Source: Acidobacteriota bacterium (GTDB lineage: Bacteria; Acidobacteriota; Terriglobia; Bryobacterales; Bryobacteraceae). Taken from it: a DNA stretch of 6,270 nt. The notes below the pieces were generated by a model. The model saw only the letters and a program-made list of their open reading frames with translations. It did not search any database and was not told the DNA's origin. The stretch lies in the NCBI GenBank assembly GCA_018268875.1, contig JAFDVT010000188.1, forward strand, positions 1-6,270, in the 5' to 3' direction. Of this stretch, positions 1 through 6,270 are shown piece after piece; the first letter of the stretch is position 1, and each line of letters opens with the position of its first letter. The position numbers and the translations under genes were made by a program.

Positions 1-621
1 AAAAAGTTCCTGCATCACTACGCCACGCGCTTAAACGCCGTCGAGATCAATTACACGTTCCGCCGCCTGCCATCGCCCGCAAGCCTGGAAGGTTGGATCG
101 AACAAACCCCGCCCGGCTTTGTGTTTTCGCTCAAGGCACACCAGAAGCTCACCCATTTCATCCGCTTGCAGAAGAACGAATTCACCGACGTCTTCTTCAA
201 GTCCATCGACCCGCTGCGCATCGCCGGACGCCTCGGTCCCGTGCTCTTCCAACTGCCGCCGAACTTCGGCCTGAACCTCGAACTGCTCGCCGAATTCCTC
301 GGCGACGTACCCGATGACGTGCCCCTCGCCTTCGAGTTCCGCAACAAGGCGTGGTTCGTCGACCCGGTGTACGAACTGCTCGAAAAACGCGGCGTCGCGC
401 TATGTCTTGCGGAATCGGAAAAGCTGGTCGTACCCGAACGCGTCACCGCCAAGTTCGTGTACTTCCGCCTGCGCAAGGAAAACTACACGCCCGAAGAAAT
501 CGCGGAAATCCGCGCCAAATGCGAGGCTCTGGCCGCCCAAGGCAAGGACGTGTTCGTCTACTTCAAGCACGAAGACACGCCAGACGGCGCCTTGTGCGCG
601 GAACAGTTGCTGACAGCCTGA
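1..621 (+). CDS. DUF72 (YecE-like) protein, 5'-truncated by window edge
   Basis: The reading frame is open from base 1 to the TGA at 619-621, giving 206 residues without a start, so the gene begins upstream. The first residues, KKFLHHYATRLNAVEINYTF, and the following RRLPS match the strongly conserved N-terminal part of the DUF72 family (PF01904, TIM-barrel-like, related to E. coli YecE), where VEINxTFYRLPS is the hallmark. Further family blocks follow in order: GPVLFQLPPNF (about residues 80-90), LAFEFRNKAWF (about 110-120), the strand FVYFRLR with a following Y-x-x-EEIAEI helix, and the C-terminal DVFVYFKHEDT block. Family proteins are about 240-290 residues long, so only a few dozen residues should be missing. 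The GTG at 121 is not the start, because conserved sequence lies upstream of it. The biochemical function of DUF72 proteins is not established. A cytoplasmic location is inferred from the absence of membrane segments. The promoter of padR follows directly, so this gene is probably the end of a separate transcription unit. Confidence 0.93.
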   Translation, partial: KKFLHHYATRLNAVEINYTFRRLPSPASLEGWIEQTPPGFVFSLKAHQKLTHFIRLQKNEFTDVFFKSIDPLRIAGRLGPVLFQLPPNFGLNLELLAEFLGDVPDDVPLAFEFRNKAWFVDPVYELLEKRGVALCLAESEKLVVPERVTAKFVYFRLRKENYTPEEIAEIRAKCEALAAQGKDVFVYFKHEDTPDGALCAEQLLTA

Positions 622-640
622 ACCGCCGTTCCGTTCCATC

Positions 641-694
641 TATCCACTTCGAATATATCCATTGACAATATATGCACAGTGGATATAGTTGAAG
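641..694 (+). promoter_or_regulatory. padR promoter with overlapping inverted-repeat operator candidate
   Basis: A sigma70-like promoter is visible: TTGACA at 662-667 and TATAGT at 684-689, separated by 16 bp. It sits in an inverted repeat. The left arm at 647-661 (CTTCGAATATATCCA) and the right arm at 680-694 (TGGATATAGTTGAAG) pair at 13 of 15 positions around an 18-bp spacer that begins with the -35 box; the right arm contains the -10 box. The motif TATCCA occurs three times: at 641-646 and 656-661 on the + strand (15 bp apart) and inverted at 680-685. Sequence 641-648 is also perfectly complementary to 678-685. PadR proteins are dimers that typically bind AT-rich inverted repeats in their own promoters, so autorepression is the likely use. 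That this PadR binds here is inference. The local AT richness contrasts sharply with the surrounding GC-rich DNA. Confidence 0.72.
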
Positions 695-695
695 T

Positions 696-1052
696 ATGCA
701 GACCACGCCGGAATCGTTGCTCCCGCTTCCCAACGCCGCCTTCCACATCCTGCTGGCCCTCGCCGACGAGGACCGCCATGGTTACGGCATCATCGGCGAC
801 ATCGAAACGCGAACCGGCGGCGCGCTACGGCTCAGCCCCGGCACTCTGTACCGTTCGATCCAACGCATGGTGGAACAGGACCTGATCGTCGAAACCGACG
901 AGCGTCCAGCCCCCGGCTTCGACGATGAACGCCGCCGTTATTACCGGATCACGCCGTTTGGCCGCAAAGTCGCAAAGGCCGAAACCGCGCGTATGTTGAG
1001 CCTCGTCGGTCATGCGCGAGCCCTTGGCTTTGCCGGCAAGGAACGGGGTTAG
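696..1052 (+). CDS. PadR-family transcriptional regulator
   Basis: This 118-residue protein is a small winged-helix DNA-binding regulator of the PadR family (PF03551). Visible hallmarks are the first-helix region FHILLALADEDRHGYGI (residues 16-32, with the family HGY motif at 28-30), the recognition-helix block LSPGTLYRSIQRMVEQDLI (46-64) and the wing ending in RRRYYRITPFG (79-89). The residues after 90 form the C-terminal helix expected to dimerise the protein; there is no large second domain, so it resembles the short PadR subfamily. The ATG at 696 is chosen because the core domain begins soon after it and the candidate promoter lies immediately upstream. Only a weak purine stretch (GAAG, 691-694) precedes it, too close to act as a normal ribosome binding site. 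It ends 4 bp before the preferred start of the permease gene, an arrangement in which PadR usually controls the adjacent transporter. The effector, if any, is unknown. Confidence 0.95.
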   Translation: MQTTPESLLPLPNAAFHILLALADEDRHGYGIIGDIETRTGGALRLSPGTLYRSIQRMVEQDLIVETDERPAPGFDDERRRYYRITPFGRKVAKAETARMLSLVGHARALGFAGKERG

Positions 1053-1059
1053 CCCCATG
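1038..1059 (+). promoter_or_regulatory. Ribosome binding site and hairpin at the padR/permease junction
   Basis: AAGGA at 1038-1042 is the best Shine-Dalgarno-like sequence for the permease start at 1057, but it is 14 nt away, longer than usual. Between them lies GGGG-TTAG-CCCC (1045-1056), able to form a four-pair GC hairpin. Its loop contains the padR stop codon TAG (1050-1052), and its 3' side ends directly at the permease ATG. Either the hairpin shortens the effective spacing, or ribosomes finishing padR open it and reinitiate at 1057. Both readings imply translational coupling and are inference from sequence. Confidence 0.45.
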
Positions 1060-3633
1060 CTGTACTCGTTGCTGCTGTGGTTGTGTACGCCCAAATCTTT
1101 CCGCAATGAATACGGCGGCGAAATGAAGTCGCTCTTCAGCAAGCGCCTTCGCGACGCCTCCGCGCTGATGAAGCCCTGGGTGTGGCTCGAAGCCATCGCC
1201 GACATCCTCACCGCCGGCGGTGCTGCGCATTGGGACCTGCTCCGCCAGGACCTGCGCTACGCCTTCCGTTCGATGCGGAACTCGCCCGGTTTCGCTGCGG
1301 TCGTGATCTTGGTGACCGCGCTCGGCATCGGCGCCGCGACCTCTGTCTTCACGCTCGCCGACCACATTCTGCTCCGCCCTCTGCCGTTCCGCGAACCGTC
1401 ACGCCTGGTCAAAATATCCGAGGATCAAACCAATCTCGGCTACCCGCGTCTTGAAGTGTCGCCGGTAAATTTCCGCGATTGGAAGCGCCTCAGCAACGCC
1501 TTTGAGTCGATGTCCGCCACCCACGACGTGTCGCTCAATATGACCGGCGCTGGCGACCCGGAACGCCTCACTGGCGCGTCTCTCGGTCATGAAATGTTCG
1601 ACATTCTCGGCGTCATGCCCATGATCGGCCGGCCCTTCAGCGCGGAGGACGATCGCGGTGGCGCGCCTGGAACCATGCTCCTCAGCTACGACTATTGGAA
1701 CTCGCGTTTCGGCGGCGACCCGTCGGTGATCGGACGCAAAGTGCAACTGGACGGCGAACCCTTCACGATCATCGGCGTCATGCCGCGCACGTTCGTTTTC
1801 CCCAAACGCGAAGGCAAGGTCTGGATACCCAACCGTTTCGGCGACGGCGACTATGTCGACCGCGGCAACCATTGGCTGAACGTCGTCGGACGCCTCAAGC
1901 GCGACGTCACCTTCGATCAGGCGGCCGCCGAAATGAAGCGTGTTGCCCAGCAGGTCGTCGAGGAAAACCCGGGATGGCGTGAAAAATCGGGAATCCGCAT
2001 GATCCGTATGAGCGATGAGCTGCCCGTGCGCAGCCGCACGATGCTCAATATTCTCGCGGCCGCGGCCGTATTCCTCGTGCTCATCGCCTGCGCCAACCTC
2101 GCCAATCTCATCCTCGCCCGTTCGTCTGCGCGACAGAAGGAAATTGAAGTTCGCACGGCCTTGGGCGCGGGACGCGAACGCCTTGTTCGTCAGTTGCTCA
2201 CCGAAAGCTCCGTGCTCGCGCTATGCGGCGGCACGGCGGGAGTCCTGCTCGCAAACCTCAGCCTGCCGGTGCTTGGCCGCTTCGTACCCAACACCCTGCC
2301 CGTCGCGGCGATCCCGCACATCGACCTCCGCGTGATGTTCTTCGCGCTTGCCCTCACGATGCTGGTCGCGATCTCGTTCAGCGTACTGCCCGCGCTTCGC
2401 ACCATTGGCAACAGCGGCTTCCAAAGCCGTTCGGCAACCGGACGCCGTGGCGACCGCGCCCGCCGCATCCTGGTCGTGATTCAGGTGGCCGCGTCGCTCG
2501 CGCTGGTCGCATCGACAGGACTGCTCGTCCGCGCCTTGCTAAAGCTGAATTCGCAAGCGCCCGGCTTCACCGTCGACGGCAAGCTCGTCTTCCGAACCTC
2601 GCTCGCGTTCCCGCAGTACCTTCGCACCGCCACGCGCCAGCAGTTTTACCGCACCGTGCTTGACGGCGTACAAAGCCTGCCCGGCGTACAATCGGCCGCT
2701 GTCGTCAGCTTCCGGCCCATGTACGATTTCCGAGGCGGCATCTGGCCCGTCGCCGTCGCCGGCAAAGACAAGGATTCACCCGCCGCCGCCCGCTTTGTCA
2801 CGCCCGGCTACTTCAAAACCATGGGAACTCCGCTGCTGTTAGGCCGCGACTTTACCGATGCCGACCGGCCCGGCGGATTGCCCGTCGCCGTCGTCAGCGA
2901 ATCGTTCGCGCGCGCCCAGTGGCCCGGCCAGAATGCCGTCGGACGCCAGTTCACCAACACGGTCAACAAGCTGACCTACACCGTCGCGGGCGTCGTCGCC
3001 GACGTACGTTTCCGCGGCGTCGATCGCGACATGGAACCGCAAATGTACTTCTCCGCTTACCAGATCGAAGACAACTGGTTCCCCTGGTTCGCGCCCAAGG
3101 ACTTCATCGTCGCCACCAACCTCGAGGACCCGTCGTCACTCCTGCCTTCGATCCGTACCATCGTGCGCAGCGCCGATCCCACGCTCCCGATTTCCGACAT
3201 CCAGACCTTTGTGGAACTCATCGAGAACGAAACGCTCGCCCGCCGCGCGCAGTTGTGGGTCACCGGCGGCTTTTCGTTTGCCGCGTTTCTGCTCGCGGGC
3301 ATCGGCATCCATGGACTACTCTCGTTCGCCGTCTCAAAGCGAACCCAGGAAATCGGCCTGCGACGCGCGCTCGGCGCAACCGCCGGACAGATCGCTTCGC
3401 TCGTCCTCGGCGAGGCGGTATTGCTCTCGGCGATCGGCGCCGCCATTGGACTCACCGTGGCGTACCTCGTCGCGCTCGGCATGGAAAAGATACTGTTCGG
3501 CGTCCCGCCCGCGGACCCGCTTACCATCGCGCTTGCCGCCTGTGCCGCCCTGCTGATGACCTTGCTCGGCGCGTCCGTACCGGCCTTCCGGGCGCTCCGT
3601 GTCGATCCTTCGGTGGCCCTTCGCGCCGAATAG
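1057..3633 (+). CDS. ADOP-type duplicated FtsX/MacB-family permease
   Basis: This inner-membrane protein of 858 residues contains two copies of the MacB periplasmic core plus FtsX permease arrangement (PF12704, PF02687). A cytoplasmic N-terminal segment (about 1-75, with SFRNEYGGEMKSLF) precedes TM1 (about 79-105), which is followed by the LRPLPF entry to the first periplasmic domain. TM2 to TM4 lie near 331-350, 387-407 and 426-447, with the cytoplasmic motif EIEVRTALGAGR after TM2. The second half repeats this: TM5 about 471-492, a second periplasmic domain, TM6 about 734-757, EIGLRRALGA at 765-774, TM7 about 783-810 and TM8 about 822-850, ending in the typical ALRAE. This matches the acidobacterial duplicated orphan permeases, which normally lack an adjacent ATPase; none is present here. 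Substrate and energy coupling are unknown. An alternative ATG at 1012 would add 15 residues and overlap padR by 41 bp; 1057 is preferred because family N-termini resemble LYSLLLWL..P.SFR..YG.EM. It is probably co-transcribed with padR. Confidence 0.93.
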   Translation: MLYSLLLWLCTPKSFRNEYGGEMKSLFSKRLRDASALMKPWVWLEAIADILTAGGAAHWDLLRQDLRYAFRSMRNSPGFAAVVILVTALGIGAATSVFTLADHILLRPLPFREPSRLVKISEDQTNLGYPRLEVSPVNFRDWKRLSNAFESMSATHDVSLNMTGAGDPERLTGASLGHEMFDILGVMPMIGRPFSAEDDRGGAPGTMLLSYDYWNSRFGGDPSVIGRKVQLDGEPFTIIGVMPRTFVFPKREGKVWIPNRFGDGDYVDRGNHWLNVVGRLKRDVTFDQAAAEMKRVAQQVVEENPGWREKSGIRMIRMSDELPVRSRTMLNILAAAAVFLVLIACANLANLILARSSARQKEIEVRTALGAGRERLVRQLLTESSVLALCGGTAGVLLANLSLPVLGRFVPNTLPVAAIPHIDLRVMFFALALTMLVAISFSVLPALRTIGNSGFQSRSATGRRGDRARRILVVIQVAASLALVASTGLLVRALLKLNSQAPGFTVDGKLVFRTSLAFPQYLRTATRQQFYRTVLDGVQSLPGVQSAAVVSFRPMYDFRGGIWPVAVAGKDKDSPAAARFVTPGYFKTMGTPLLLGRDFTDADRPGGLPVAVVSESFARAQWPGQNAVGRQFTNTVNKLTYTVAGVVADVRFRGVDRDMEPQMYFSAYQIEDNWFPWFAPKDFIVATNLEDPSSLLPSIRTIVRSADPTLPISDIQTFVELIENETLARRAQLWVTGGFSFAAFLLAGIGIHGLLSFAVSKRTQEIGLRRALGATAGQIASLVLGEAVLLSAIGAAIGLTVAYLVALGMEKILFGVPPADPLTIALAACAALLMTLLGASVPAFRALRVDPSVALRAE

Positions 3634-3700
3634 CGGAGAGCCGGTAATTGGCGAATGGCGGTGATAAGATCGAGATGCGCAAAGCTGCGCCTGTTTCCCG
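3634..3700 (+). promoter_or_regulatory. Intergenic gap with possible extended -10 promoter
   Basis: This 67-bp gap separates the permease stop from the cytochrome c gene start. TGATAAGAT (3662-3670) fits an extended -10 element (TG-n-TAAGAT), but no convincing -35 box lies 16-18 bp upstream. It would start transcription near 3677, leaving a leader of about 25 nt. The gap is long enough for independent expression of the cytochrome gene, yet read-through from the permease cannot be excluded. No Shine-Dalgarno sequence is visible before 3701. Confidence 0.3.
3677..3690 (+). other. Short hairpin GCGCA-AAGC-TGCGC upstream of the cytochrome c gene
   Basis: A perfect five-pair GC-rich stem (3677-3681 with 3686-3690) closes a 4-nt loop. 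It is followed by CTGTTTCCC, which has only three consecutive Ts, so it is a poor intrinsic terminator for the permease unit. It lies in the presumed leader of the cytochrome c gene, 10 nt before its ATG, and may affect translation or mRNA stability. A stem this short can also occur by chance in GC-rich DNA. Confidence 0.3.
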
Positions 3701-6270
3701 ATGTTTAGATTCCGGCCTCGTTTCGCATTCACGATTGCGTTTGTTTCCATCGCGCCCACGGCTTTGTCTGCCGCGCCGAACAACGCACCCCCACCCGCTT
3801 TCCAGCAGTACTGTGGCGGTTGCCACGGCAAGGCTGCCATGGGTGGCATCAACCTCGAAGAACTCCTGAAGTCCTCTCCCGGCGAACCGTTTCAAGCCTG
3901 GGACAAGGTGGCCGCCGTGCTCGAATCGAAGCGCATGCCGCCGCCCAAGATGAAGCAGCCGAGCGACGACGAACGCAACGCCGCCGCCGCCTGGGTGCGC
4001 AGTGGACTCAAGGAATACGCCAAAAAACATGCCGGCGACCCCGGCAAGGTCACCGTTCGTCGTCTCACCAGCGGCGAATACGGCTACACCATCGAGGACC
4101 TCACCGGACTCGACATCAAAACCGATCGTGACTTTGTCGCCGATTCCGTCGGCGGCGAAGGCTTCACCAATTTCGGCGACGTCCAGTTCATGCAGGACGC
4201 CAACCTCGAACGCTATCTGCAGGCCGCGAAATGGGTCGCCGAACGCGCCGTCACCGCCGCCGGTCCCATCATGTTTTATCAGGACCCCGGCAAGAGCGGT
4301 CTCGAACTTTCCGCAGTCGCCCGCATCCGCGCCATCCACGCCGCCAACGGCTTCCGCGCGACGTCGGGCGAAGGCGGCAAGCCTTTCGGAACCGAACGCT
4401 ACGGCGCCGCGATCCTTTCGGTTTGGAAGTACAAGAACCGCGCCGCTTTGGGCAAACCCAAGGCGACCCTCGCCGAAATCGCCAAGGCCGATGGCGTCAG
4501 CGCGCGCTTCGCCGAACATCTTTGGACGGTGTTCAACAAGCCCAACAATACGTATCCAACGTCGGTCGTTCTTGCCAAGTGGAACAAGTTCCCCACGGGC
4601 AATAATCTCGAAGCTGCCAAGGCCGCCAGCACGGACCTGCAGCAGTACATCGTCAGTTACCCGCGCTTCCTGTTCGGCGCCGGCGCCCCCGCCGCGGGAG
4701 GCTTGGGCGATGAACGCGCGTTGATCATCAGCGATGAGGAAGTGCAGGTGAAGGCCAAGCAGAAGATCGTGTTCGGCATCATCAATCGCTCGCGCGAAAA
4801 GAAGCCGTTCGCCCGCGTGTACCTGCTGGTCAATTCGGTGAACCCCGATTCGCAGGCGAAGCCGCTCGTCTTCTGGCGCAACGTCAAGGTTCGTTCGCGA
4901 GGCGCCGACCGCGCCTTCGGCGAGGCCAAGCCGCTGTTCGACATCATCGACGACGCGTCGCGCCAGCGTCTCGGCTTCGGCACGCACGGTGCAAAGCCCG
5001 ACGAGTTTGTTACCGAAGGCGAGGTCGCCACGTATTTCGACATCCCGACGCCCGATGCCGGCGGTACGTTCTCGCTCACGCTCGAACCCGAAATCGGCCC
5101 CGGCGACGCCATCGTCCGCTGCCTTCTTTCAGACAAGGAAGAGGTCGCCACCGGCCGCCCCATCTCCGCTCTGGTTGGCAACCCCGCGCTGCCGTCCTAT
5201 AAGGTTTGGAAAACGAACCTCCTCGACTTTGCTGCGAACTTGCCCAGCAACTCCCACGGCGAGGCGACCCCCGCCGACAAGGACCCGATTCCCGCGCCGT
5301 TCAACAACACGTACAACCAGCCCGAACGCGATCGCTACCACGTCAAGGTGAAGTACTATCGCACCGACAAGTTCCTCTATGACAAGATCCTCACCGACGC
5401 CCAGCGCGCCGACCTGGATCATGCCTGGAACGACCTCTTCGGTTCCTTCGAGTACCACGACCAGATCCTGGACTTCCTGGTCGAAAAGTACAAGCTGGAC
5501 GCCATCAAAGGCAAAGACATCGCGCAGGTTGACGACGCCTACATTCGCAGTCTTCCGGAAGAGCCCCGCAAGTACTTGGGACCGCTCAAGGCGCACTACA
5601 ACGCCGTGCAGGACGCGCATCTGTCCGCCCAACCCGGGCATCTGCGGGACTGCCTCGACATTGCCGCCCGCGCCTGGCGTCGCCCTCTGACGCCCGCCGA
5701 AAAGCAGAATCTCGAAGCGTATTACCGCCAGCTTCGCGACACCGGCAAGCTCGACCACGACAAGGCCATCCGTGTTCTGCTCACCCGCATCCTCGTTGCC
5801 CCCGAGTTCCTGTACCGTCTCGAACAAACCTCGAGCAGCAAGAACAAGGGACTCACCAACTACGAACTGGCCAGCCGCCTCAGCTACTTTCTGTGGTCCT
5901 CGATCCCCGATCGCGAACTGAATCGCGCCGCCGCCGCCGGTGAACTCAGCGTCCCCGTCAAACTGCAGGCGCAGGTTCGCCGGATGCTCGCCGACCCCAA
6001 GGCCCGCCGCTTTTCCACGGAATTCTTCGGGCAATGGCTGGGCTTTTACCGCTTTGATCAGTTCACCGGTGTCGACAATGGCCGCTTTCCGGAATTCAAT
6101 GACGAGCTAAAGGACGCGATGTACGACGAAGCGACCTCGTTCTTTGAATACATCGTCCGCCAGAACCGGCCGGTGAACGACATCCTCGCCGCCAACTACA
6201 CGTTCCTGAACCCGGCGCTCGCCAAACACTACGGCGTCAAAACCGACATCAAGGACATGCAAAAGGTGGA
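3701..6270 (+). CDS. DUF1592-type cytochrome c multidomain secreted protein, 3'-truncated by window edge
   Basis: The frame is open from the ATG at 3701 to the window edge (856 full codons, no stop). A signal peptide (residues 1 to about 25, basic start, hydrophobic core, ALSAA end) predicts export. One haem-c site follows, C38-G-G-C41-H42, with MPPP at 79-82 as the probable distal ligand region; this is the PSCyt1 domain (PF07635). DUF1587 spans about 117-176 (RRLTSGEYGYTIEDLTGLD, then DFVADSVGGEGF). A middle region (177-647) includes a predicted all-beta part near 345-500. DUF1595 (about 648-708, ARAWRRPLTPAE and LVAPEFLYRLE) and DUF1592 (about 718-846, ELASRLSYFLWSSIPD, FFGQWL, NPALAKHYGV) follow; DUF1588 and DUF1585 are expected beyond the window. 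These proteins occur in large paralogous sets in Planctomycetota, Verrucomicrobiota and Acidobacteriota; a role in periplasmic redox chemistry linked to polymer breakdown has been suggested but is unproven. The start is well fixed: an in-frame TAA lies at 3665-3667 and no other ATG intervenes. Confidence 0.93.
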   Translation, partial: MFRFRPRFAFTIAFVSIAPTALSAAPNNAPPPAFQQYCGGCHGKAAMGGINLEELLKSSPGEPFQAWDKVAAVLESKRMPPPKMKQPSDDERNAAAAWVRSGLKEYAKKHAGDPGKVTVRRLTSGEYGYTIEDLTGLDIKTDRDFVADSVGGEGFTNFGDVQFMQDANLERYLQAAKWVAERAVTAAGPIMFYQDPGKSGLELSAVARIRAIHAANGFRATSGEGGKPFGTERYGAAILSVWKYKNRAALGKPKATLAEIAKADGVSARFAEHLWTVFNKPNNTYPTSVVLAKWNKFPTGNNLEAAKAASTDLQQYIVSYPRFLFGAGAPAAGGLGDERALIISDEEVQVKAKQKIVFGIINRSREKKPFARVYLLVNSVNPDSQAKPLVFWRNVKVRSRGADRAFGEAKPLFDIIDDASRQRLGFGTHGAKPDEFVTEGEVATYFDIPTPDAGGTFSLTLEPEIGPGDAIVRCLLSDKEEVATGRPISALVGNPALPSYKVWKTNLLDFAANLPSNSHGEATPADKDPIPAPFNNTYNQPERDRYHVKVKYYRTDKFLYDKILTDAQRADLDHAWNDLFGSFEYHDQILDFLVEKYKLDAIKGKDIAQVDDAYIRSLPEEPRKYLGPLKAHYNAVQDAHLSAQPGHLRDCLDIAARAWRRPLTPAEKQNLEAYYRQLRDTGKLDHDKAIRVLLTRILVAPEFLYRLEQTSSSKNKGLTNYELASRLSYFLWSSIPDRELNRAAAAGELSVPVKLQAQVRRMLADPKARRFSTEFFGQWLGFYRFDQFTGVDNGRFPEFNDELKDAMYDEATSFFEYIVRQNRPVNDILAANYTFLNPALAKHYGVKTDIKDMQKV

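Noticed and set aside
256..275. Helix-turn-helix DNA-binding motif in the DUF1592 protein (residue numbers 256-275, bases about 4466-4525)
   Set aside because: TLAEIAKADGVSARFAEHLW resembles an HTH superficially, but the protein has a signal peptide and a haem-c site, so it is extracytoplasmic and DNA binding is implausible.
622..640. Terminator after the DUF72 gene
   Set aside because: No GC stem followed by a T-tract is present between the stop at 619-621 and the padR promoter; the inverted repeat further downstream fits an operator better.
2919..3647. 242-codon open frame on the + strand in another phase
   Set aside because: It is an arginine-rich shadow inside the permease gene; the permease frame carries the FtsX motifs and membrane segments throughout.
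3677..3700. Intrinsic terminator for the permease operon
   Set aside because: The stem has only five pairs and is followed by three Ts within a C-rich stretch, so it does not meet the usual stem plus T-tract pattern. It is kept only as a hairpin.
3521..4987. Long (488-codon) open frame on the - strand
   Set aside because: It runs antisense across the end of the permease gene, the intergenic gap and the DUF1592 gene, all well supported on the + strand. Its translation is a low-complexity A/G/R/E-rich product typical of antisense frames in GC-rich genes, with no recognisable domain.
5129..6034. 301-codon open frame on the - strand
   Set aside because: It lies entirely antisense to the DUF1595/DUF1592 part of the cytochrome c gene, whose + strand translation has clear family motifs. 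The product shows no family signature.

Overview
The window is GC-rich, densely coding DNA with four genes, all on the + strand: the 3' end of a DUF72/YecE-family gene (1-621), a PadR-family regulator (696-1052), a large FtsX/MacB-type double permease of the acidobacterial 'ADOP' type (about 1057-3633), and the first 856 codons of a DUF1592-type planctomycete/acidobacterial cytochrome c protein (3701 to the window edge, still open). A PadR regulator beside an ATPase-less duplicated permease, together with a PSCyt1-DUF1587-DUF1595-DUF1592 protein, suggests an Acidobacteriota genome, perhaps of the Solibacter/Bryobacterales kind. This rests on gene families only; Planctomycetota, Verrucomicrobiota or Gemmatimonadota carry some of the same families.

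Layout. 1-621: DUF72 protein lacking its N-terminus. 622-695: a 74-bp AT-rich gap holding a consensus-like sigma70 promoter (TTGACA and TATAGT, 16-bp spacer) embedded in an imperfect 15-bp inverted repeat, a strong candidate for a PadR operator; the predicted transcript would begin at or very near the padR ATG. 696-3633: padR and the permease gene form a tight two-gene unit. The padR stop codon lies in the loop of a small GC hairpin that directly abuts the preferred permease start at 1057. 3634-3700: a 67-bp gap with an extended -10-like element and a short hairpin. 3701-6270: a secreted, single-haem cytochrome c multidomain protein with a roughly 470-residue middle region between its recognisable domains.

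How the genes may work together. PadR probably represses its own promoter and so controls the permease, a common arrangement in this group. The permease has no ATP-binding partner in the window, as is usual for ADOP proteins, so its energy source and substrate are unknown. The cytochrome c protein is probably a separate periplasmic function; nothing here ties it to the permease except orientation and proximity. No RNA gene, mobile element, CRISPR array or long repeat was seen. I do not see a clearly new system; the most informative features are the promoter/operator and the coupling hairpin.
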